Below are positions 57,225-64,000 of a stretch of 64,000 nucleotides of DNA, piece after piece. The translations under genes and the position numbers were made by a program. The DNA comes from Carboxylicivirga marina. Its GTDB lineage: Bacteria; Bacteroidota; Bacteroidia; Bacteroidales; Marinilabiliaceae. The stretch's first letter is position 1; each line of letters begins with the position of its first letter. The notes below the pieces were generated by a model. That model did not search any database. It was not told where the DNA came from and was given only the letters and a program-made list of their open reading frames with translations. Location: the NCBI RefSeq assembly GCF_016612505.1, contig NZ_JAENRR010000003.1, forward strand, positions 116,172-180,171, read 5' to 3'.

Positions 57225-59687
57225 ATGAAACAGATATTAATTCAACTGATTCTTCTGGGACTGATAGCTGGCAGTTGTGCCGAGCAAGCAGGTGGTCGTC
57301 GGGTAGAAACATTGGACTCTAACTGGCAGTTTATCAATGAGGATATCCATGGAGCTGAACGGACAGGTTGCAATACGGATAATTGGGAAACCGTTAGTGT
57401 TCCACACGACTGGGCCATTAAAGGACCATTTGATGAAGAAATAGATAAGCAAAGTGGTATTATTAAGCAGAATAATGAGAAAATAGCCACTGAAAAAACG
57501 GGCCGAACTGGCGCCTTACCTCATGTAGGCATAGCTTGGTATCGAAAAGTATTTGCGGTACCTGACTATAAGTCTGGAGAGAAGGTGCTACTTACCTTTG
57601 ATGGGGCTATGAGTCAGCCACAGGTATTTATCAATGGCACTAAGGTGGGCGAATGGAAGAACGGCTACAATTACTTCTATTTTGACATCAGCCAATACCT
57701 TAAAAAGGGAGAAAACCTATTAGCAGTCCGTTTAGAGAATCTGCCTTATTCATCGCGCTGGTATCCTGGAGCTGGATTATACCGAAAGGTTCAATTGATT
57801 GTTAAAGATGAAGTTTCCTTTAAGCATTGGGGGCACTTCATCACAACGCCTCAAGTATCAGAAAAGAGCGCTGCCGTTAATATAAAAAGTAAAGTAAGCG
57901 GGCGTGATGTATATGTGAAAGCCATCATTAAAGATGCAGCTGGAAACGTAGTTGCGAGTCATCAGTCTGAAGCAGGTGGCGGTGAAATAGAGCAGGTATT
58001 AACTGTTGAAAATCCTTCAATCTGGGATGTGGATTCACCAGATCTCTATTTCGCAGAGTTAAGTTTGTACAAAGGTGATGCACTGAAGGACCAGGAAACC
58101 ATTCGTTTTGGTATACGAAAAATTGAGTACAATGCCGATAAAGGTGGGTTTTTATTAAATGATAAAGTCACCAAATTTAAAGGTGTTTGTCTGCATCACG
58201 ATTTAGGTCCCTTGGGCGCTGCCATTAATAAAGCTGCCTTAAAGAGGCAATTGACCATTTTAAAAGATATGGGTTGTAATGCCATTCGTTCGTCTCATAA
58301 TATGCCATCATTGGAACAGTTGGAACTGTGCGACGAAATGGGCTTCTTGTTTTTAGCAGAAAGCTTTGATGAATGGAAAAAGCCGAAGATGAAAAACGGC
58401 TACAATCTGTATTTTGATGAGTGGGCCGAAAAAGATGTGGTGAATCTGGTGCATGCCACTCGTAACCATCCATGCATAGTCATGTGGAGTTCAGGTAACG
58501 AAGTACCCGATCAACATGGTGCTGCTGGCGTGAAACGTGCCAAATGGCTGCAGGATATTTTTCATCGTGAAGACCCAACACGACCTGTAACCGTGGGCAT
58601 GGACCAGGTAGAAGCGACTATGAAGAGTGGCTTTGGTGCCGTGATGGATATTCCGGGTCTAAATTACAGAGTGCATTTGTATAACGACGCTTACGAGAAA
58701 TTCCCTCAGGGCATGTTACTCGGTTCAGAAACGGCCTCCACAGTGAGTACGAGAGGATTTTATCGTTTTCCGGTGGAGCAGATAAAAGATGATTACAATG
58801 CCTCAAAAGCTCAGAAGGAAGCTATTTATGGAGACACTTACCAGTGTTCATCATACGACCTGGAATATTGTGGCTGGTCAAATTTACCTGAAGATGATTT
58901 TGTATTACAAGAAGATAAACCTTGGGTGATTGGCGAATTTGTTTGGACTGGTTTTGATTACCTGGGTGAACCTACGCCATTTGATCAGTTTTGGCCGTCG
59001 CGCAGTTCATATTTCGGTATTTGCGATTTAGCCGGCTTGCCAAAAGATCGCTACTATTTGTATCGTAGTCGCTGGAATACAAAAGATGAAACATTACACA
59101 TTCTACCGCATTGGAACTGGGAAGGTCGAGAAGGTGAAACAACGCCGGTATTTGTATATACCAATTACAACAGTGCAGAATTGTTTGTTAATGGTGTAAG
59201 TCAGGGAGTTCAAACTAAAACAAAGGATAAAAGCAAGCAACACCGTTATCGATTGATGTGGAACGATGTAAAATACCAAGCTGGAACCATAAAGGTGGTG
59301 GCGTTTGATAAGGATGGCAATGCTATTGCCGAAAAGGAAGTGCATACAGCAGGTGCACCCCATCATTTTGAATTGAGCGCAAATCGTAAGGTGATATCAG
59401 CAGATGGAAAAGATTTGTCATATGTGACTGTTTCGGTTGTTGATAAAGATGGTAACCTTTGCCCGAATGCCAATCATCAATTAAGTTTTGAAGTGACAGG
59501 TGCTGGTCTATTCAAAGCTGTTTGTAATGGTGATGCCACTTCATTGGAAATGTTCCATCAACCATCGATGAAAACATTTAATGGACAGTTAGTTGTGACT
59601 GTTCAATCAAAAGATCAAGCAGGTGAAATGAAATTGTTGGTGAAAGGAGAAGGACTGAAAGGAGAAATACTTTTGCAAACCAAATAA
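57225..59687 (+). CDS. GH2 beta-galactosidase-type lipoprotein
   Basis: An 820-residue GH2 enzyme, lipid-anchored through Cys18 (lipobox LIAGSC). The sugar-binding domain is residues ~28-195 (TVSVPHDWAIKGPF, ISQYLKKGENLLAVRLEN, RWYPGAGLYRKV), then the Ig-like domain to ~300. The TIM barrel has FKGVCLHHDLGPLG, acid/base Glu426 (WSSGNEVPDQHG) and a likely nucleophile Glu502 in LLGSETASTVSTRG. C-terminal beta domains (~635-820, NSAELFVNGVSQGVQTK; SADGKDLSYVTVSVVDKDG) are those typical of Bacteroidota exo-beta-galactosidases. It is unlike the LacZ-type enzyme at 16154 and lacks the small-chain domain. Galactose is the likely product; other beta-glycosides such as glucuronides cannot be excluded. 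Confidence 0.86.
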   Translation: MKQILIQLILLGLIAGSCAEQAGGRRVETLDSNWQFINEDIHGAERTGCNTDNWETVSVPHDWAIKGPFDEEIDKQSGIIKQNNEKIATEKTGRTGALPHVGIAWYRKVFAVPDYKSGEKVLLTFDGAMSQPQVFINGTKVGEWKNGYNYFYFDISQYLKKGENLLAVRLENLPYSSRWYPGAGLYRKVQLIVKDEVSFKHWGHFITTPQVSEKSAAVNIKSKVSGRDVYVKAIIKDAAGNVVASHQSEAGGGEIEQVLTVENPSIWDVDSPDLYFAELSLYKGDALKDQETIRFGIRKIEYNADKGGFLLNDKVTKFKGVCLHHDLGPLGAAINKAALKRQLTILKDMGCNAIRSSHNMPSLEQLELCDEMGFLFLAESFDEWKKPKMKNGYNLYFDEWAEKDVVNLVHATRNHPCIVMWSSGNEVPDQHGAAGVKRAKWLQDIFHREDPTRPVTVGMDQVEATMKSGFGAVMDIPGLNYRVHLYNDAYEKFPQGMLLGSETASTVSTRGFYRFPVEQIKDDYNASKAQKEAIYGDTYQCSSYDLEYCGWSNLPEDDFVLQEDKPWVIGEFVWTGFDYLGEPTPFDQFWPSRSSYFGICDLAGLPKDRYYLYRSRWNTKDETLHILPHWNWEGREGETTPVFVYTNYNSAELFVNGVSQGVQTKTKDKSKQHRYRLMWNDVKYQAGTIKVVAFDKDGNAIAEKEVHTAGAPHHFELSANRKVISADGKDLSYVTVSVVDKDGNLCPNANHQLSFEVTGAGLFKAVCNGDATSLEMFHQPSMKTFNGQLVVTVQSKDQAGEMKLLVKGEGLKGEILLQTK

Positions 59688-59694
59688 GCATATC

Positions 59695-59922
59695 ATGGGA
59701 GGAATTAAACATAAACTAAAAGAAAATATTGGTGATGAAGTCATCATTCACTTTGAGTGCGATAAATGTCAACAGGAACAAGTGACTTATCTGAAAAAAG
59801 CTGAATTATTTCTTGAAGAGTTTACCTGTAAAGGAGGATGTGTGATGGAAAGCGATTGTACGAAATGCAAAAAACACATTGGTTGGATTCCCTTGGGAAG
59901 GGTGAAAAGTTTGGAAGTTTAA
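59695..59922 (+). CDS. Small cytoplasmic zinc-ribbon-like protein, unknown function
   Basis: A 75-residue protein, with no signal peptide, starting 7 bp after the GH2 stop and therefore probably cotranscribed. Six Cys are arranged CDKC (23-26), CKGGC (45-49) and CTKC (55-58), with His61 after the last pair. This pattern could bind one or two zinc ions, and the flanking strands (EVIIHFECDKCQQEQVTY, KHIGWIPLGRVKSLEV) look like a zinc ribbon. I do not recognise the family. A cytoplasmic metal-binding protein among exported sulfatases and glycosidases is unusual. Confidence 0.68.
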   Translation: MGGIKHKLKENIGDEVIIHFECDKCQQEQVTYLKKAELFLEEFTCKGGCVMESDCTKCKKHIGWIPLGRVKSLEV

Positions 59923-59956
59923 GAGGGGAAAAGTAATTTAAAATTTAAATTTTAGA

Positions 59957-61471
59957 ATGAGTTGGTTTGGAAAAATAATTGTGGGATTCATAAAAGCATT
60001 CATCTTTTTCGGATTTTGTTGTGGAATAGAAAATGTATCTGCACAAACGGAACAACAACCCAATATCATTTGGATAATGGCCGAAGATATTGGACCTGAT
60101 ATTGAATGTTACGGAATGCCAGCCGTTAAAACACCTGAGTTGAATCGTTTGGCAGAAAGTGGACTATTGTTTACCAATGCTTATTGTACCAATTCAATAT
60201 GTTCTCCAAGTCGCTCAGCCATGATGACTGGTGTTCATCAAAACAAAATAAATGCTCAGCACCACAGAAGTAATAGAGATGTGAATTTGGACCAAACGGT
60301 TCAGCCCTTTACCTACCATTTGAGAAATGCTGGCTACACCTGTATTTTGGGGCATCATGCGGTGATGAAAAAAGGACGCAAAATTGATGTAAACTACAAG
60401 CATAAAGCCATTGGTGAGTGGGATGGCGTAAACGATTTTGGCCTCTTTGATAAATTCGATCGTTTTAATAAAGATGATCAACCGTTTTTCAATCAAATTC
60501 AGTTGGTGGTCACCCATCGTGGCGATTGGTGGGACGAGGTGCGACAAAAGTCTAAATATAAAGTGAATCCGGACAGCGTGATAATGCCACCTTATATGGC
60601 CGATGACTCAATCGTTCGATTGGATTGGGCCAAGTATCTCGATCAGCTTGAATACATGGATAATGAGGTGGGGATGATCGTTCAGGAGTTAAAAGAAAAG
60701 GGCCTGTACGAAAATACAGTCATCATATTTATTGGTGATAATGGCCGATGTAATATCCGTGGGAAAGGGTATTTGTTTGATCCCGGTTTGCATATCCCTT
60801 TAATCGTTCACTGGCCAGAAGGTATTGCATCAGGAGCACTTAGAGAAGAACTCGTCAGTACCACGGACATAACGGCTACTATACTTGATTTGGCCGGGGC
60901 GGAGATGCCTAAGTATCTGACCGGGCAATCGTTCATGCAAGATGACTTTGAACGCGAATATGTTTATTCGGCACGCGACTTATGGGACGAGGTGAAAGAG
61001 CAATCTCGAAGTCTGTATGATGGCCAACATAAATACATCAGAAATGATATGCCTGAGCAGCCCTATGATGCGACACAGGCCTACCTTGAGTTTTATCGTC
61101 CCGCCTTACATGTCATGCGCAAGCTCAAGCAAGCAGGACAACTCAATCCGGTGCAGGCTTTGTTTTTTGAAAACGATAAACCGAAAGAGCAGTTGTTTGA
61201 TTTAAAAAATGATCCGCATGAGCAATTCAATTTGGCATTGCAGCCTCATTATGAAGAATTGTTAGTGAAGATGCGCAAAGAGCTACAGAAGAAAGAATTG
61301 GAGATGACAAGCGCAGATGATACTTTCTGGCCCATACAGCCAAAATCAGTTGAAACCCTAAAATGGGTGAAAGCACAATACCCATTGGAGTATCAGGAAA
61401 TGCTCAACGGTAAAGAGATAGGATTTCAGAAATACAGCAAGCTATATAAGCAATACAATCAGAAAAAATGA
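59957..61471 (+). CDS. S1 sulfatase, sulfamidase-like (S1_8-like)
   Basis: A 504-residue exported sulfatase with a long signal region (cleavage likely at ENVSAQ, residue 30). WIMAEDIGPDIECYG carries Glu-Asp at the first metal site, as in the enzyme at 19394. SICSPSRSAMMTGVHQNKINAQHHRS has formylglycine Cys82 and Arg86 and the His-rich loop. FIGDNGRCNIRGKGYLFDPGLHIPLIVHW is the second metal site. The relative at 19394 is longer by its helical tail; here the protein ends after QYPLEYQEMLNGKEIGFQKYSK. The stop overlaps the next start (ATGA, 61468-61471), so translation of the pair is probably coupled. Confidence 0.9.
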   Translation: MSWFGKIIVGFIKAFIFFGFCCGIENVSAQTEQQPNIIWIMAEDIGPDIECYGMPAVKTPELNRLAESGLLFTNAYCTNSICSPSRSAMMTGVHQNKINAQHHRSNRDVNLDQTVQPFTYHLRNAGYTCILGHHAVMKKGRKIDVNYKHKAIGEWDGVNDFGLFDKFDRFNKDDQPFFNQIQLVVTHRGDWWDEVRQKSKYKVNPDSVIMPPYMADDSIVRLDWAKYLDQLEYMDNEVGMIVQELKEKGLYENTVIIFIGDNGRCNIRGKGYLFDPGLHIPLIVHWPEGIASGALREELVSTTDITATILDLAGAEMPKYLTGQSFMQDDFEREYVYSARDLWDEVKEQSRSLYDGQHKYIRNDMPEQPYDATQAYLEFYRPALHVMRKLKQAGQLNPVQALFFENDKPKEQLFDLKNDPHEQFNLALQPHYEELLVKMRKELQKKELEMTSADDTFWPIQPKSVETLKWVKAQYPLEYQEMLNGKEIGFQKYSKLYKQYNQKK

Positions 61472-62862
61472 TGTTAAGAAAATTATTTTTATCAGCAGTG
61501 ATGCTTCTGGGCATTCTTGCAGCAGAGGCAAAGGAGAAACCGAATTTTATCATTATCCTGGCCGATGACTTAGGCTATGGAGATGTTGGATTTACGGGTA
61601 GTACACAAATCAAAACACCGCATATTGATGCTTTGGCTGAGTCGGGCGTCACCTTCACACAAGGCTATGTGTCGGCACCGGTTTGTGGACCTTCACGTGC
61701 GGGTTTAATGACTGGACGAAACCAGGTCAGCTTTGGTTTTGATAACAATCCTATAGTAGATGAAAGGGAATTGCCACAGTTTGATGAGAACTTTGTAGGT
61801 TTACCTGTTGATGAAACGACAATAGCAGACCGATTAGCAGAGTTAGGCTACGTGAATGGTTTAATCGGTAAGTGGCATTTAGGCGAAGTGGAGCACTTTC
61901 ATCCATTAAAAAGGGGCTTTCATGAGTTTTGGGGCTACCTGGGAGGCGGTCACAATTATTTTGCCAATAAACCAGATGGAAAACCTTATCCATACAAGAT
62001 TTTAAGTAATTACAAGGAGCCGCAGCCAATTACTTACATAACAGATGATAAAGGGGATGAATGTGTTGACTTTATTCGCCGTCATAAAGATGAACCATTT
62101 TTCCTGTATGCATCCTTTAATGCGCCACATGCGCCCATGCAGGCTACCGAAGACGATTTAAAGTTATATGCTCATATTAAAGATGAGAAACGACGTACCT
62201 ATTGTGCCATGGTACACCGTTTGGATGTGAATGTGGGCCGCATTATGAAAGAGCTGAAAAAGCAAAAGATCGATGAGAATACAGTGGTCGTGTTTTTTAG
62301 TGATAATGGCGGTCCGTGTCATCACAATGCGTCCTTAAACATGCCATTGCGAGGAGCCAAAGGTACGCTCTTAGAAGGTGGTATTCGAGTGCCATTTGTC
62401 ATGAGCTGGCCAGAGCAGTTAAAAGCAGGCACTAAATATGATTATCCAATCTCCAGTTTAGATCTAACGCCCACTTTTGTGGCCATGGCCGGAGGAACAG
62501 TTGATGCTAAGGCTAAATTAGACGGTGTGAATATTTTCCCATTTATCAACGGAGTAGAAACGAAGAGGCCTCATGAGGAAATGTTATGGCGCTTTACCAT
62601 TAGCGCCGGTATTCGTGAAGGCGACTGGAAATTGATTCGCATGCCCGATCGTTTACCAATGCTCTATAATGTGAAGGAAGATGTGTCGGAGCAAAACAAC
62701 GTGGCTGACCAACATCGCGAAAGAGTTGAACAGATGCTCAAAAAGCTAGGTGATTGGGACATTTCTCGTCCACAGGTATTGTATCTCGAAGGAAATAAGT
62801 GGAGACGTGAACAGGTCGACTTATATGACAGGAAGTATCAGTTAGCCCAGCCAAAGAAATAA
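61468..62862 (+). CDS. S1 sulfatase (S1_19-like)
   Basis: A 464-residue exported sulfatase with a type I signal peptide ending LAAEA. Two adjacent ATG codons (61468, 61471) are possible starts; the first overlaps the previous stop. LADDLGYGDVGFTG gives metal ligands Asp33-Asp34; APVCGPSRAGLMTGRN gives formylglycine Cys73 and Arg77. SFGFDNNPIVDEREL and FFSDNGGPCHHNASLNMPLRGAKGTLLEGG follow the order of the enzyme at 7940, its closest paralogue in the window. As an S1_19-like enzyme a galactan sulfatase role is plausible. It is the last PUL gene before the insertion sequence. Confidence 0.92.
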   Translation: MMLRKLFLSAVMLLGILAAEAKEKPNFIIILADDLGYGDVGFTGSTQIKTPHIDALAESGVTFTQGYVSAPVCGPSRAGLMTGRNQVSFGFDNNPIVDERELPQFDENFVGLPVDETTIADRLAELGYVNGLIGKWHLGEVEHFHPLKRGFHEFWGYLGGGHNYFANKPDGKPYPYKILSNYKEPQPITYITDDKGDECVDFIRRHKDEPFFLYASFNAPHAPMQATEDDLKLYAHIKDEKRRTYCAMVHRLDVNVGRIMKELKKQKIDENTVVVFFSDNGGPCHHNASLNMPLRGAKGTLLEGGIRVPFVMSWPEQLKAGTKYDYPISSLDLTPTFVAMAGGTVDAKAKLDGVNIFPFINGVETKRPHEEMLWRFTISAGIREGDWKLIRMPDRLPMLYNVKEDVSEQNNVADQHRERVEQMLKKLGDWDISRPQVLYLEGNKWRREQVDLYDRKYQLAQPKK

Positions 62863-62877
62863 TTAATAGCGCAACAT

Positions 62878-62945
62878 ATGCCAGATTGCTAGCTCATTTG
62901 ATAAATCATTATCAATACAAAAACAGGGAGCTGGCAATCTGGCAT
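62878..62945 (+). terminator. 18-bp hairpin with long loop after last PUL gene
   Basis: ATGCCAGATTGCTAGCTC (62878-62895) pairs with GAGCTGGCAATCTGGCAT (62928-62945), one mismatch, loop 32 nt, followed by TCTATTATTT. It may be the operon terminator; the long loop and weak T-run make this less certain, and it could instead be linked to the neighbouring IS. Confidence 0.5.
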
Positions 62946-62975
62946 TCTATTATTTACTGACATTTCCCATGTCTA

Positions 62976-64000
62976 TTAGGCAGCACTTGAAAGCTGCATT
63001 TCTATTAGCCTGAAGATTTTGTTGTCTTCGGGCTTGTTCTTTATCACTTTGGTAATTAGCTCATTAAAATCACCATCAATAAACTCAGCGATTATACGCA
63101 GTAATTCCAAGATAAACCCCCATATCCTAAAGGAAATGGTCATTTCAGTGGCATTGTCTTTAACATGTTCAAACAGACCACCCATTGATTCGTACGCATC
63201 GTATCTCTTGGCTAAGCTAAACACATTGTATTCAATCATAGCTAATGAGACGTCTGCTATTTGTGCATCAAAATCTTGAGATTGCGATTTCCCCAATGCG
63301 AAGTATTGCTTTGATTCTTTGAAGAATACTTCGATGCTCCACCTAATACTGTATATTTTATAAGCCTTTAGTATTCCTAGTTTTGTATTGGTTGTAGCCA
63401 ACAAGTGCCACTTGCCCCGTTTGCTTGTTTTACAGAAGAACAGCTTTAATGGCACTGATTTATACTCAACTTGAACTTCGGCACAAAACAGGTTCAATGC
63501 TTTTTCTTTCTTGACCTTTTTTCTACGTTTGAGAAGCTGAGCAAGTTCTTTAGCAGTGTACAAGTCTCCTTTATAGCTGTATTTCGCCTTGGCCATTTTC
63601 ACCATGCCAACTATATGCATACCTGTTTTTAACGAAAAAACTGATTTTAATATCGATTCACAGAAAAACCAACTGTCCATGAGCACATATTGCACATCCA
63701 ACTTTTGTTTGACAGCTCTTTTGATCATAGATATAGCTGTAGATATTTTATCATCAGTTAATTCTTGCTCACGTAAATAACCACAGGAAGCCTTTTTTCG
63801 TTTCTTTGAATATTGCGCTTTCCTTTGTTTAGTCTTTAGGCCATATGGTGTTTTCTCGTTTTTGCCTTTCTCTTTGTGTAGGCTAAAATCTATTGAAAAG
63901 AAACTTTTACCGTCCCAATAGCCAAGAAACAGTCCTTTAAATCCCCAGAAACTACAATGTCTTACATGTGACCATATCTTACCAATATGTTCTGTTTTAT
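62976..64000 (-). CDS. IS4-family transposase, N-terminus outside window
   Basis: The frame stays open from the stop at 62976 to the right edge, so at least 341 C-terminal residues are present and the start is beyond 64000. LGYWDGKSFFSIDFSLHKEKG near 63845-63935 (minus) has the first catalytic Asp region, YVLMDSWFFCES the second, and the IS4 signature Y-(2)-R-(3)-E-(6)-K is seen in YSIRWSIEVFFKESK. The frame is intact as far as visible, so the element may be functional. The left terminal inverted repeat should lie in 62946-62975 but cannot be identified without the other end. Confidence 0.85.
   Translation of the reverse strand, partial: KTEHIGKIWSHVRHCSFWGFKGLFLGYWDGKSFFSIDFSLHKEKGKNEKTPYGLKTKQRKAQYSKKRKKASCGYLREQELTDDKISTAISMIKRAVKQKLDVQYVLMDSWFFCESILKSVFSLKTGMHIVGMVKMAKAKYSYKGDLYTAKELAQLLKRRKKVKKEKALNLFCAEVQVEYKSVPLKLFFCKTSKRGKWHLLATTNTKLGILKAYKIYSIRWSIEVFFKESKQYFALGKSQSQDFDAQIADVSLAMIEYNVFSLAKRYDAYESMGGLFEHVKDNATEMTISFRIWGFILELLRIIAEFIDGDFNELITKVIKNKPEDNKIFRLIEMQLSSAA

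Overview
The window looks like part of a marine Bacteroidota chromosome, plausibly a Marinilabiliales-type gliding or T9SS-bearing lineage (that rank is inference). The evidence is two SusC/SusD pairs, many Bacteroidota-style lipoprotein signal peptides, type IX secretion C-terminal domains on three proteins, Bacteroidota -7 boxes (TAnnTTTG), an IHF/HU-like DUF4469 protein and AT-rich intergenic DNA. Nearly all genes are on the plus strand and almost all serve breakdown of a highly sulfated polysaccharide. I count twelve S1-family sulfatases, every one with an intact C-x-P-S-R formylglycine motif.

Layout. 1-6150: end of an operon with a truncated GH2-like enzyme, a GH78 rhamnosidase-like enzyme, a KDPG/KDPGal-type aldolase and a PfkB KDG-type kinase, closed by a terminator. 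6394-13058: two sulfatases, then two T9SS-secreted proteins (a 787-aa beta-helix enzyme candidate and a 311-aa protein of unknown function) that share a duplicated gene-end/terminator. The second has a perfect palindrome touching its -7 box. 13992-24931: sulfatase + Dabb protein, a LacZ-type GH2, and three more sulfatases. 25177-29157: a 1326-aa MG2/plug-like envelope protein flanked by two near-identical terminators. 29376-34518: two sulfatases and a beta-helix protein. 34612-35325 (minus): DUF4469 protein. 35326-36708: 1.4 kb without genes, carrying large imperfect palindromes and the sus promoter. 36709-47535: susC1-susD1-susC2-susD2-SGBP operon. 47634-53681: two more beta-helix proteins with a group II intron between them. 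54086-62862: sulfatase, sulfatase, GH2, small zinc-ribbon protein, sulfatase, sulfatase. 62976-end: an IS4-type transposase running off the window.

Working model. The two SusC/D pairs and the single SGBP bind and import sulfated oligosaccharides. T9SS-exported and lipid-anchored beta-helix proteins are the best candidates for endo-cleavage, since no familiar endo-lyase or GH16-type enzyme is present. Periplasmic sulfatases and the GH2 beta-galactosidase-type enzymes would strip sulfate and release galactose-type sugars. The kinase/aldolase pair would process a 2-keto-3-deoxy sugar acid such as arises from uronates or 3,6-anhydrogalactose. Two GH2 genes plus S1_19-like and S1_7-like sulfatases suggest a sulfated galactan (carrageenan-like). 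GH78 and the KDG pathway would equally fit ulvan for the first operon. The substrate is not settled by the sequence. No PUL regulator, no formylglycine-generating maturase and no rRNA, tRNA or CRISPR were seen.
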